A stretch of 64,000 nt of DNA from Mycoplasmopsis agalactiae 14628 (GTDB taxonomy: Bacteria > Bacillota_I > Bacilli_A > Mycoplasmatales > Metamycoplasmataceae): the NCBI RefSeq assembly GCF_000266865.1, contig NZ_AJPR01000003.1, positions 112,937 through 176,936 on the forward strand. Reading direction: 5' to 3'. Both the position numbers and the translations under genes were made by a program. The notes under the pieces are model-generated. The model was given only the letters and a program-made list of their open reading frames with translations, made no database searches and had not been told where the DNA came from. Shown piece after piece: positions 11,101 to 21,904 of this stretch; the stretch's first letter is position 1; each line of letters begins with the position of its first letter.

Positions 11101-11581
11101 TGCCATCAATAGAAACTTGCACAAACAAAAATCCTAGGTGCATAGGTCAAATATTTGTCTCAGCATTTATTTCATTAGCTTTATTTAAAAATAGTTTTCA
11201 TTTTAGAGACTGACGTTGGAAATTAGCTCTAATTTCATTGATTATTTTGTTTTTTGTAAAATGAAAATCTTTTTTTAGTTGGTTAAGTCTTTGTGTACTT
11301 AATTCATAGTTATTTTCTTCTAATATTGCTATAGTCTCGTCATAATCATCGCTTTTTTCTAAAAGCTGGCATACTCTGATTAAATTAACTTCCAAAATAG
11401 GAATATCAAAATTTTTATTTGAGTAAATTAAATCAAAAGCTTCCGGACCAAAAAGGGAATAAAAATCGAAACAATACTTATTATTTACCTTGGTAAAAAT
11501 GGCTTGATCAGATGGATTAACATCTAAAAGATTGTTCAAAATGCTTTGGTATTGTTTAGTTTTATTATTTTTATTTTCCAT
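8141..11581 (-). CDS. Large superfamily-1 DNA/RNA helicase (AAA_11/AAA_12 type) with C-terminal nuclease-like segment
   Basis: A predicted 1146-residue cytoplasmic protein. Walker A GPPGTGKSQT lies at about 340-349, motif II DESSQ at about 650, motif III-like GDDQQMKPSNW near 675, NYRSNY near 715, and motif VI VAISRAKDKM near 865-875. These are Upf1/Dna2-like SF1B helicase motifs. Residues 956-1021 (ending KKYNIYLVNSLS) contain LKIDYIL...CFIID, reminiscent of the Vsr/DUF559-type nuclease core at the end of many such helicases, but degenerate. It is followed by an acidic low-complexity tail. Many TGA-Trp codons. Substrate and role are unknown; DNA repair, RNA metabolism or defence are all possible. 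Confidence 0.85.
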
Positions 11582-11745
11582 AGCTTGTCCTTAATAATTT
11601 GTTAATAGTAATATTATATATTTCTAAAAAAGCAATTATTCAATTTTGCTAATATTAATTGAATTTTTAAAAGATTATTTGACTGCTGAATTAATGAGTT
11701 AATGGTATGTAAAATTTACTAAAATGCCTGTTTTATAGGAAAATA

Positions 11746-11772
11746 AAAACAAAACCTTGGTTTTGTTTCATT
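11746..11772 (-). terminator. Terminator downstream of the membrane-protein gene
   Basis: Nine-base arms aaacaaaac and gttttgttt around a four-base loop, located after the minus-strand gene ending at 11809. Confidence 0.6.
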
Positions 11773-11808
11773 ATTTTAGGCTGCTTTTAACTTGCTATAA
11801 ATTTAAAA

Positions 11809-12465
11809 CTATTGCATTTCTAAAGTTTGTGCTCTAATGTTGCTATTAACTCTTCTAACAGTAGCTAATTCAATGCAAACTAGAATTAGTTGTGCAATAA
11901 TAATGCCAGATAATATTCAAATTAATCATTTGTTTACGAAAATAACTAAGTTACTATTTGCTGCTGATTTTATTACATTTTTAATCATGAAAGGTTCAAA
12001 GTACAATAATGCATATAATGCTGTTGCACCTGCAAATAATAGTAGTGAGAATAAAGAGTATAGAATAAACGATTTTCCTTTAAATAAATTAAAAATTCCA
12101 TAGGCAATAAGCACATGTAATAATCAAATTATTGACAAAATCAAGAAAAGCTGAGAACCAACAAATGACAATATTATCAAAAGAATGTCAGGAATACTAA
12201 GATTTGCTCATTTAGAAGCTAAAACTTGGAAGTATGCTTTATAAAAATGAACAAAAAATCCACCTGTTCCATCCTCTGCTGTTGCAAAATTCATCTTAAT
12301 GTTTGTTGCTGTTAGTTTAATATATCTAACAATTCATACAGTTGATTCAGAAGAATTTGGCGTGAGAAAAACATTAGCCATTAATGGAGAGGCTGCCATT
12401 AGTAAAAATATAGTAAGTACTATAAATCCTTTTACTCTAAATCTAACTTCTTTTTTCTTGCTCAT
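11809..12465 (-). CDS. Multi-pass membrane protein of unknown function
   Basis: A 218-residue protein beginning MSKKKEVRFRVKG. A hydrophobic segment near residues 13-32 is followed by an extracytoplasmic stretch with Asn/Ser and Trp. Three further hydrophobic segments follow (roughly 95-120, 125-150 and 180-200). The C-terminus is short and Arg-containing. In-frame TGA codons encode Trp. It lies between the kinase-like gene and the helicase on the same strand. No family was recognised, and nothing indicates a transported substrate. Confidence 0.75.
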
Positions 12466-12518
12466 ATTACCTCAATTATACTAGTAATGTGTTTTTGTCC
12501 GTAAATTAATTTAAAAAA

Positions 12519-13277
12519 TTAAAATCCTCTAAGTTGGCTTAATTCTTTGTCATATTTATAAAGTCTTTCTTCATAAACTTTGGTTGAAAAAGGTACTGTT
12601 TCTTGTGCATAAGCTCATAAAATAACTAAATAATTCACAAGCATTTTATGTCTTAGCAAAAATAATTCATCATACTCGCCATATGAGTTTAAAAATAATT
12701 TTTCTTGCTCTTTGCTTAAGTTAGCACTTTCGATAAAGTAAGCTAATTCAAAATTTGAATCGCCCATAGTTGCATACTCTCAGTCACAAATAAACATTTT
12801 TTCCGTTTGATCCTGTAAAACAAGGTTAAAAGTTCATAAATCATTATGGCACGGAACATTTTTGTTCATATTACTTAAGGTTTTATTGATGTTACGATAA
12901 AAATCATTTAAAGCTTTAATATTTACATTTTTTTCTTTTAAAACCTTACGGTAATGCTTAACTCTAGCAGCATGATTTGATGGTGGAAAATTAAGTTTTG
13001 AATTATGAATAGTGTGCAAAATTTTAGCAATTTTGACTATATTTTCATCAGTTAATTCAGGTTCAGTACCCTTAATAAATTCTCACTCAATTTTTTCCTT
13101 ATTATCACTTAATAATTTAGGCACAAAGTCAAAATTAGCTAATATTTTATAATCAATTTTGTGATTAAAACCTGTATATACTTTCTCTTGTACAAAAATT
13201 CCATTAAGCAAATATGAGATATTAGTATGCCCTTTAGTAATAAATTGTTTTTCTTTAAAGCTTTCTTGATAATCCAT
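12519..13277 (-). CDS. APH/choline-kinase-like phosphotransferase
   Basis: A 252-residue cytoplasmic protein of the aminoglycoside-phosphotransferase/choline-kinase fold. The Brenner-type catalytic loop reads PCHNDLWTFN, and the metal-binding Asp follows in ICDWEYA. N-terminal sequence GHTNISYLLNGIFVQEK resembles the nucleotide-binding strand of LicA-type kinases. It is paralogous to both halves of the fused gene at 15234-16685; GFNHK recurs in both. Likely substrate is choline, ethanolamine or a similar small alcohol, by family analogy. A TATAGT box lies only eight bases before the ATG and no Shine-Dalgarno is visible, so the mRNA may be leaderless. Confidence 0.8.
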
Positions 13278-13285
13278 AATTTATA

Positions 13286-13300
13286 ACTATACTATATAAT
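13286..13300. promoter_or_regulatory. Divergent promoter pair for the kinase-like gene and lepA
   Basis: TATAAT at 13295-13300 (plus strand) could serve lepA with a leader of about 50 bases. TATAGT on the minus strand (13291-13286) serves the kinase-like gene almost leaderlessly. Confidence 0.45.
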
Positions 13301-13354
13301 TAATTTATTTAAAAATATTTTATTTTTCTAAATTTAAAAAATGATGGTATTAAT

Positions 13355-15148
13355 ATGGACAAGAGCAAAATTAGAAATTTTTCAATAATAGCACACATAG
13401 ATCATGGCAAAAGTACACTTGCCGATAGGATTCTAGAATTAACAAACACAGTAGCTGCTAGAGATTTAGAAGAGCAGTTTTTAGACCAAATGGACTTAGA
13501 AAGAGAAAGAGGAATCACAATTAAGCTTAATGCAGTGCAAATTAAGTACAAAGATTACACTTTCCATCTAATTGATACTCCTGGGCACGTTGACTTTACC
13601 TATGAAGTTTCTAGATCACTAGCTGCTTCTGAAGGCGCTCTGTTACTAGTTGATGCTACTCAAGGAATTGAAGCTCAGACTCTTGCCAATGTTTATCTAG
13701 CCTTAGAAAATAATTTAGAAATTATTCCAATAATTAACAAAATTGACTTACCTTCAGCTAATGTTGAGAAAACTAAAGAAGAAATTGAAAACATTATTGG
13801 TATTCCAGCTGACAATGCAGTGTGCGTGAGTGCAAAAACTGGACTAAACTGTGAAAAAGTTTTAGATGCAATAGTTGATTATATTCCTGCACCAAAAGAT
13901 GCAGATGATACTAAACCACTAAAAGCTTTGATTTTTGATTCGTATTTTGATGAATATCGTGGCGTTATTATGCTAATTAGAGTATTTCAAGGCAAACTAA
14001 AAGTTGGTGATGATTTTAAATTTATGTCAAATAATGCTAACTATCATGTCATTGAGCTAGGTGTAAGAAATCCTAAGGAAACTAAAAAAGAGTATTTGGA
14101 AGCTGGCGAAGTAGGTTATGTAGCTGCTACAATTAGAGATGCTAAGGAAGTGCATGTTGGTGACACTATTACATTAGTTGAAAATCCAGCACTAGAACCG
14201 CTTCCAGGTTATAAACGTAAAAAACCTGTGCTTTTTACAGGATTTTATCCTATTGATACTAGAGACTATGCTGAACTTAAAAAGAGCTTAGATAAAATTT
14301 CATTAAGTGATAGTTCGCTAACTTGAGAACAAGAAACTTCTAAAGCATTAGGTTTTGGTTTTAGAGTTGGTTTTCTAGGCATGCTACATATGGACGTTAT
14401 TCAGGAAAGACTAAGCAGAGAATACAAAGTAGGAATTATTGCAACTAGTCCTAGTGTTGAATATAAAGTTGTTAAAACTAATGGCACATTTGAAATGATT
14501 TCTAACCCATCATTAATGCCTGATAGAACATACATAGATCATATTGAAGAACCTTATATTGAAGCTACAATAATCTTACCTAATGAATACATTGGTAACA
14601 TTATGGACTTGTGTCAAAATAAGCGTGGAATTTATAAGTCTCTAGACTATATTGATGAATCTAGAAGCAGATTAATTTATGAAATGCCTTTAGGTGAAAT
14701 TGTATTTGATTTCTTTGATAGAATGAAAAGCTTAAGCAAGGGATATGCTTCATTTGAATATGACCTAATAGGCTATAAAACAAGTGATTTGGTCAAAGTA
14801 GACATACTGTTAAATGGCGACAAAATCGATGCTTTTTCGATTATCACTCATAAAGATTCAGCATATGAAAAATCTAGAGATCTAACAAAAAGATTAAAGG
14901 ATGCTATCCCTAGACAAAATTTTGAGGTGCCAGTACAAGCTACAATTGGTGGAAAAATTATTGCACGTGAAACAATTAAGGCATTTAGAAAAGATGTTAC
15001 TCACAAATTGCATGCCTCTGATATAAGTAGATACAAAAAGCTTTTAGAAAAGCAAAAAGCCGGTAAGAAAAAAATGAAGATGCTAGGCTCAGTAGAAGTG
15101 CCACAAGAAGCATTTTTAGACATTTTAAAAACTAATGTTGATAAATAG
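13355..15148 (+). CDS. lepA: Elongation factor 4 (LepA)
   Basis: A translational GTPase that binds ribosomes and back-translocates or rescues stalled complexes. It has 597 residues, a normal length. G1 is AHIDHGKST (residues 13-21), G2 RGITI, G3 DTPGH, G4 NKID. The EF4-specific C-terminal domain follows, including [23 protein letters not shown] sequence ending in a Lys-rich helix. One TGA near residue 325 is Trp. A terminator follows directly. Identification is firm. Confidence 0.97.
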
Positions 15149-15176
15149 ACTGCAAATTTTGCAGTTTTTATTTTTT
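15149..15176 (+). terminator. Terminator of lepA
   Basis: The stem actgca/tgcagt with a five-base loop is followed by a long T-rich run. Confidence 0.75.
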
Positions 15177-15218
15177 AAGCTTCAACTCTTCATTAATTAT
15201 TCATTGCAATATTAAATA

Positions 15219-15224
15219 TATAAT
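15219..15224 (+). promoter_or_regulatory. -10 box, probably giving a leaderless mRNA
   Basis: TATAAT ends ten bases before the ATG at 15234. There is no Shine-Dalgarno between them. Confidence 0.5.
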
Positions 15225-15233
15225 TAAGTTGCT

Positions 15234-16685
15234 ATGAATGAACATGAGTTTTTAGAATCTAGAATTGAAAAAGACTTGCTTAACAAGCTTTCTAACATAA
15301 AGTTTTATTATAAAGGCTTTCATAATTACACTTTTAAGGTAGATTATGAGGGCAAAACTTGTCAATTAAGAGTCCCTATTTCTAATTTAGTAGATCATCA
15401 GGTTGAATCATTATTTATGGATAAGTTACCTGGTGTTTATTACTATAAAAAAGGCGTATTAGTCAGAAAATGATTTGAAGGCAAAACTTTAGAAAATGTT
15501 AATTTGACATTAAAAGTACAAAAAGCTGTTATAGATAAAATTAAAGGGTTTCATAAAATTAAAATTGATTTGCCTGCAATTGATCTTTTTTACTATGGAA
15601 AGGGAAGCAAAAAGTACCAAACATATGTAGAAAAGTACAATAATGAAGTGCCTTTAGTCACTTGCCACTGTGATTTAAATTTAAAAAACATATTAATAAA
15701 TGAAAAAAATGAGGTGGAATTAATTGATTTTGAGTGAGTTAGAAAAGCAAATCCGCTTTTTGATGCTATGTCATTAATTCATATGAACTTTGATTCAAAC
15801 TTAGTAAAAAAAGAATTCAAAATTTCCCAAAACAAGTATAAAGAAGCCTTATACGTATGTAATGAATTTTCTAAAATGTCTTATGAACATATTTACAAAG
15901 ATCTTTTGCTAGATGATAATAAAACTCAATTACATGAGGGATATACAAATTTATCCTATGTTAAAAATGACTTATTTATTCAAAAAAAGCAAAAAAATGG
16001 CTTTAATCATTTAAATAAATTAGAAAAATTCAGCAATCTTGGCATCACTGAAAATGTTATATACGAAGATGATGAAGTTATTATTAGACACTTTATTAAT
16101 AAAATGCCAATTGACTTCCAAAACGGTGATATTCGCTTAAAAATTGCTCAAAAATTAGCTACTCTTCATAGCTCAAAAATAAAGCTTATTAAAAATCAAA
16201 TTGCTAAAAGAATTAAGTTTTACTATAAAGCAAATAAAGACCATGAGCTTTTTAATAAAACATTTAGCACCGAGGTAAAAAAGAAAATTTTAGAAGCTGC
16301 TAAATTCTTAAAAAATGAAATTCCAAGCCACAACGATCTAAATCGTGAAAATATATTGCTGGCTAACAATAATGAAATAATGTTTATTGACTTTGAATAT
16401 TCATCACAGAATTCAAAATATTTTGATATTGCATATCACTGCAGCGATCTAGATTATTCAGCTGATGATGAAAAAATATTTATTAGTGAATATTTAAAGC
16501 ACACTAAATTTGACTTTGACTATGATGATTATTATGCTACTAAAGCAATAGTATGTTTATATGGCATAAGCTGATCTTTAACATATAACCCTGATTTTGA
16601 CTTCACATGGCTAATTAAGCATGTTTTAAACAATATAAATTATGTTGATATTTTTTTACAAAAGCACTATAAAACAGGCAAATAA
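15234..16685 (+). CDS. Tandem fusion of two APH/choline-kinase-like domains
   Basis: A 483-residue protein with two complete catalytic loops. The first domain (about 1-190) carries HCDLNLKN (His145, Asp147) and LIDFEW. The second (about 225-483) carries PSHNDLNREN (Asp368) and FIDFEYS. The second begins like a free-standing kinase (HEGYTNLSYVKNDLFIQKK), matching the single-domain paralogue at 12519-13277. The first domain is short and its N-lobe looks reduced. In-frame TGA-Trp codons at 15471 and 15735 are read through. Substrate is unknown; choline or ethanolamine phosphorylation for membrane glycolipids is a family-based guess. Confidence 0.82.
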
Positions 16686-16772
16686 GTATCTTTTAGTCTA
16701 ATTCCACAACCTTTGCCAATGTATTACATTGTGCAATGCATTTAATATAATTGACATAAAGAGGGGGTATGT

Positions 16773-17504
16773 GTGGATTTTATTACAAAAATTAAAAACA
16801 GATATTCAGTAAGAAGCTTTGATCCAGATAAAAAAATTCCTGCAGAGGACTATAAGAAAATAATTGATGTAGTTAACTCTGCTCCAACATCATCAAACTG
16901 ACACTCATCTAGTGTTGTAATAATAAAAGACAAAGAATTATTGGAAAAAATTTCAGAATTTAGACCTTTTACAAAACATTTAAAAGATGCTCAGTTTTTT
17001 ATGGTTTTCATTGCAGATTTTAATAGAATGAATTTAGCTCAAAAATCGTTTCCTGAATATAACTACAATAATCATTCATCAGAAGCATACACTGTAGCTG
17101 TGGGTGATGCTTTTATTCAAGCCACAATGGCTCAAGATGCTGCGATTGAATTAGGCCTATCTACCTGTTTTATAGGTGGAGCCAGAGTAATGGTTCAATT
17201 CCTTATTGATATCTTAGGCATTAAGGGGCAAGCTTTTCCAGTCGTTGGACTTGCTGTTGGTTATGAAAAAGGAAAGGGTACTGTAAGACCTAAATTAAAT
17301 AGAGTTTTTGAAGATAAATATGATTATGAAAGAATTAAACAAGATGTTGTTGAGTATGACAAAACATTAGTTGAGTTCTTTGAGAAAATTTCTCCTGATA
17401 AAAAAGCCTGATCATACCAAGAAGCAACTGTAAAATCTGCTTCAGGATATGCATTTGATACTGAATTAATTGAAAATATTTGAGATTTAAAATTGCAAAA
17501 ATAG
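16773..17504 (+). CDS. Nitroreductase family protein (NfsA-like)
   Basis: An FMN-dependent NAD(P)H oxidoreductase of 243 residues. The start is GTG: a strong ribosome site (gaggggg, 16761-16767) sits five bases upstream and no in-frame ATG is nearer. The N-terminus VDFITKIKNRYSVRSFDP contains the RYSVRxF FMN-binding motif of the family, followed by APTSSNWHS. Later sequence AAIELGLSTCFIGGAR matches the second flavin-contact region. In-frame TGA codons encode Trp. Physiological substrate is unknown; flavin or quinone reduction is typical. Confidence 0.87.
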
Positions 17505-17527
17505 CAATAAGATAAAACTCCTAATAT

Positions 17528-17560
17528 AGCTATTGCATAAATAGCTATTATTATTTTTAT
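17528..17560 (+). terminator. Terminator of the nitroreductase gene
   Basis: The arms tagctatt/aatagcta form an 8-bp stem followed by T-rich sequence. Confidence 0.6.
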
Positions 17561-17586
17561 GGTAATTTAATTTACAAAGGAAGTAT

Positions 17587-18381
17587 ATGAAAAATGTTGT
17601 TTATGACTATGAAGTAGTCTTTAAAGACAATAATAATCCAAATGAAAATATTATTTTTTGTCATGGATTTAACTCATCACCAAAAACTTTTAAGACATTT
17701 GAAAAGTACTGAACAAAGAGCAATTATTATGCATTACAGTTTCCAGGAAATAGTAATGTTGCTCCAATTAATAATCATGAAGTTTCTGTTCCGCAGTTTG
17801 CTAAATTAGTAGTTGAGTTTGTAGAAAAAAATAACTTAAAAAATGTCACGTTAATAGGACATTCAATGGGCGGGGGCACAATTTCGCTAGCTTATAACTT
17901 AAAGCCTGAATTATTTAAAAAAATGGTTTACATTGCTCCCATGAATAAAACATCATTAGCTCTAGCAGATGATTACAGAAATGATTATTTTCCTAAAACA
18001 TTTGACGACTTTTTAATATTTTTAAAATCACTATATTATGACACAAGCACTTTTACAGCAAATAATGAATGAATGGAAAAAGCCAAAAAGAGTTTTGACC
18101 CAAATGACTATAATAATGAAACAATCGTCAAACTTGGCGAATCATTGCCTGTTTTAGAATTGCACAATCAAATTGAGCGTGGCTTAGATTCAATTAACGT
18201 TCCAACTCTCTTAATTCTAGGTGAAAAAGATGGAGTTATAAGAAGAGAAGAGTGCATTGAATACTTTAAAGAGCATGTAAAAAATGTTGAAACAGTTTAT
18301 ATTCCTAAAACTGGACATATGATGTTTGAAGAAAACTGAAATGAATTCATTAAGATCTTAGAATCTTTCTTAACTAAGTAA
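17587..18381 (+). CDS. Alpha/beta hydrolase
   Basis: A 264-residue esterase/lipase-type hydrolase. The oxyanion-region motif is CHGFNSSP near residues 24-31. The nucleophile elbow GHSMGGG gives Ser93, the acid is probably Asp near 216 (LGEKDGVI), and the catalytic His244 lies in TGHMMF. No signal peptide is visible, so it is cytoplasmic. The start has a good ribosome site (aaaggaag). A terminator follows. The substrate cannot be predicted; mycoplasmas use such enzymes as carboxylesterases or lysophospholipases. Confidence 0.87.
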
Positions 18382-18384
18382 ATT

Positions 18385-18412
18385 TAAAAGCTCAGCTTTT
18401 ATTTTTTTTATT
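18385..18412 (+). terminator. Terminator of the hydrolase gene
   Basis: A short stem aaaagc/gctttt with loop tca is followed by a T-run. Confidence 0.6.
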
Positions 18413-18505
18413 TGTTTAATGCTATTTACTCAATATACATATTGTTTTTATAATTTTTAATATAATTGCTAAACTGCTTATTTAGTAATGGAGATTTTGG
18501 AAGCA

Positions 18506-20107
18506 ATGAAAAAGAAACAAAATGTGTTTATCTTTGTGATAATCATTTGACTTATATTATGTTCAGCGATAATAGTGCCACTAATTCTGAAGTTCATAAA
18601 TCTATTCACTGTTCCAAATAACTATTCATTAGCTATTAAAATTGTGATTGTAATACTGCTTATTGCAAATGCACTTATATTTTGTTTTTTCTGACTAAAA
18701 TCAACAAAAGACATGGTGTTTTCTCTTACTTTTTTGTTCTCAAGAAAAAAGCTTACTAAAAAATTTGAACCTATTATTAACTCAAGCCTAAGTGATGAGT
18801 TTAAAAATAAAAGAGTTGTACTGCTCTATTGTACATGCGATGACTTTCATGAAGAGTCGTTATTAAGTTCTATGAAACAAGACTATTTAAACTATGAAAC
18901 AGTCATTTTGGACGATAGCAAGAGTGAAGAATACATTAAAATAGTTGATACATTTGCTAAAGAACATGGTCTAAGAGTTGTTAGAAGAGAAAATAAAGAA
19001 GGCTTCAAAGCTGGAAATTTAAATAATTATTTAAAAAACAATGATGATTATGATTACTTTGTGGTTTTAGATAGTGATGAAGTGATTCCAAATGATTTTA
19101 TTACTCAGTCATTAAAATACTTTCAATTTAATAATAAAATTGGTGCTCTGCAAGCTTATCATATAAATAAAACAAAAGTAAATGGGGGGGGGAACTTATT
19201 CCAATACTTGCTCTCAGTTTCATCTAATGTTTCATCTTTAGACAATCACTATATGCGCCAGCTTTATGGCGAAAATTCATTGCTTGGCCATGGTATGATA
19301 ATAAGCAAGGAAGTTTATCGTCAAACTAATGGTTTTCCGCATATCTTAGTTGAAGATACATCTATGAGTGCTGAAATAAAAGCACTTGGTTATGAAGTTG
19401 TTTATGCGCCTAATATTGTTTGCTATGAAGACTTTCCAAATGATTATATAGCTTTGAAAAAGAGACAATGCAGATGAACTGCTGGTAATGTTCAATATAT
19501 TAAAAAATATGCTAAGAAAAACAGAAAATCAAACTATAGATGGTTTGAAAGAATTGATTTAGTTCTAAATCATTATTCATTGCCACTAATTCCTGTTTTT
19601 GCAGTGATTTTCTTAATCAATTTTTTAATTATTGGCTTTTTAGGTTTTAGAATAAGCCCTAGAGAGCTAGTGTTTGTGATCATATGAATTTCATTTTTAA
19701 TAGGTACATTATTGCTTAGTGCATTGCACTTATCAAAGAGCAGGAACATTTTATTAGCAATACCAGTGTTTTTGGTTACAACAATTGTTTATACAGCAAT
19801 GAATCTATCCTTAGTTTTTGCAGTTATTAATGGTTTGTTTAATAAAAAGCTTAAGTTTATCGTTACTCCTAAAGAGTCTAAGAAAATTCCTTTTAAATAT
19901 ATGCTTCTTCACTCAATTATTCCCTTTTTATTTGGAGCAGCTGTCTTAGTTGCTACTTACTATTCATGAGGGACAGTTGTGCCAACTTTAATTGTTTCAA
20001 TTCCTTGTTTACTCTTCCCTATTGTTATAACTTTTTCAAATATTCCTCTTGCCAAAAGGGCTACAAAACAGAAGCAAAGGGCAAGAGCAGGTGCACAACA
20101 AAAATAA
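18506..20107 (+). CDS. gsmA: Membrane glycosyltransferase family 2, probable beta-(1,6)-glucan synthase, phase-variable
   Basis: A 533-residue processive-type GT2 with two N-terminal membrane segments, a cytoplasmic catalytic domain (about 100-330) and several C-terminal segments. Catalytic features are LYCTCDD, the DSDE metal/UDP motif near 190, VEDTSMS (ED) and RQCRW (QxxRW), as in cellulose and hyaluronan synthases. Such enzymes polymerise and export polysaccharide. A run of nine G (19184-19192) encodes Gly227-229. Nine is in frame, so the copy here is ON. M. agalactiae gsmA is reported to switch capsular glucan by poly-G slippage; the symbol is assigned by that resemblance. Confidence 0.85.
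19184..19192 (+). repeat. Poly-G tract (G9) inside the glucan-synthase-like gene
   Basis: Nine consecutive G encode three Gly codons. Reading shows that one extra G gives a TAA after about 14 further codons, and one fewer G gives a TAG within about 20, so slippage would switch the gene off. Confidence 0.95.
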
Positions 20108-20152
20108 GTAAGCTGTTACACTTAGCACTTAAATGACAGCTTACTTATTTTT
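20105..20152. terminator. Bidirectional terminator between gsmA-like gene and argS
   Basis: Perfect 12-base arms taagtaagctgt (20105-20116) and acagcttactta (20136-20147) are followed by T-rich sequence and lie between two convergent genes. Confidence 0.85.
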
Positions 20153-20178
20153 TATATATCATAAAATTTATAAACTTT

Positions 20179-21798
20179 TTACATTGACTCAGGGGCTGAA
20201 ACTTCTAAAAGTTTTAGCCCGTTTTCAATTGTGATGCTTACAGCTTTTACTAAGGCAATTTTACTTATTTCATTGTCACTGCCAATAAGCTTAGGACTAT
20301 TTGTGTATCATGAGTTAAACTCTTTAGCTAGCTTAACCAAATACTGAGTTAATAAGTGTGTTGCATATTTATCAGCTGATTTTTCAACCACTGATGGAAA
20401 TTCTAATAATGTTGTGATTAAACTATTATCACTTTGTTTATCAAAAGAGGCTGCATATAAATTATTAGATTCTATATTAGCTTTTTTAATTAAAGAGTGA
20501 CATCTAGCATTAGCATACTGAACTAAAATTGCTGGATTATCATTGCTTTGGCTAGTAGCTAAGTCTATATCAAAGTCTAATTTTGAATTAAGTGTTCTAT
20601 CTAAAAGTAAAAATCTAGCAGAATCCTTGCCAACCATTTTGACAAATTCATTTAAGAAAAAGCTAGTTCCCTTTCTCTTAGACATCTTAAACTCTTCACC
20701 ATTTTTGATTAATCTTACTAGTTGCATGCATAAAACAACTAAATTTTGTTCATTAAGCCCTAAATCTTTGACAGCACACTGCATTCGTTTTACATAGCCA
20801 GAGTGATCAGCACCTCAAACATTAATAATCTTAGCATCAGAGCCCATTCTTTTGTATTTGTCTTGATGATAAACAATATCAGGCAAAAAGTATGTATATG
20901 AACCATCACTTTTTACTAAGACTCTGTCTTTATCATCGCCATGAATTGTTGTTTTTAGTCACAAAGCACCATCATTTTCATAAGCATTTTTTAGGCTTTT
21001 GATTGTTTCTTTAATTTTGACTTCATTATTTTCATACAATGATTTCTCACTAAAATAGTTGTCAAATCAAACACCAAAATTTGCCAAATCTTCCTGTATT
21101 TTAGCCATAAAAATACTAATTGCTTCATTCTTAACAAGCTCAAGTAATTTATTATCTAGCTCGCTATTTTTAAATTTATCACCATATTTAGCATAAAACT
21201 TTTGCGCGCCTCAAACTATATCTTCACCTTTATATGATTCTTCCGGCATAGAATAATCGGGATAAAAAATTTGCTTGTATCTAGATCATAAACTATTAGC
21301 TAAAACATTAATCTGATTTCCAGCATCATTAATGTAATACTCTCTTACCACACTATAGCCAGCAAATTCTAAAATATTAGCAATTGTGCTACCAACAGCT
21401 GCATTACGCGCATGACCAACATGTAAAAATCCTGTTGGATTAGCTGAAATAAATTCAACATTTACTTTGCCTACTTTATTCCCTTTGCCATAATTTTGTC
21501 CTAATTTTAAAATTTGATTAACACCTGAAACTAAATAATCATCACCAATGCTAAAGTTTATAAATCCAGGATTAGCCACTGAAATATTTTTTATGCCAAA
21601 TTCTTCAGGCTTTATCATGCTAACTATTTGCTGAGCTAACTCCATTGGCTTAGTATTTATATTGCCTAAAGCCATATTGGTTGTAAGATCTCCATGTTTT
21701 TTTGATTCAGTTAAAAAAACGCTTCTAGTAATGCCTAAAGATGATGCAATTTCTTTAAGTTTGCTTTCTAATTTTTCTTTTAGATCTAACTTATTCAT
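20179..21798 (-). CDS. argS: Arginyl-tRNA synthetase
   Basis: A class I aminoacyl-tRNA synthetase charging tRNA-Arg, 539 residues, the usual size. The N-terminal Add-1 domain starts [12 protein letters not shown]. The HIGH motif appears as [15 protein letters not shown] (near 115-130), and the KMSKS-like loop as KMSKRKGT (near 370). The C-terminal anticodon-binding domain is intact and ends [11 protein letters not shown]. Several TGA-Trp codons are read through. It is flanked by terminators on both sides and so is probably transcribed alone. Confidence 0.97.
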
Positions 21799-21850
21799 AG
21801 TATTTTAAATTTTATATTATTTTGCCTTTTTTGGCTTTCCATAAGCAATA

Positions 21851-21893
21851 AAAAAGGAAAATACTTGCCTAAATAAGTATTTTCCTTTTTATA
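21851..21893 (-). terminator. Terminator of the AEC transporter gene
   Basis: Sixteen-base perfect arms aaaaaggaaaatactt (21851-21866) and aagtattttccttttt (21875-21890) lie just after the stop of the minus-strand transporter gene. Confidence 0.85.
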
Positions 21894-21904
21894 ACGATTC
21901 TAAA

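Noticed and set aside
21799..21850. T-box leader upstream of argS.
   Set aside because: The spacer is too short and has no T-box sequence or specifier stem.
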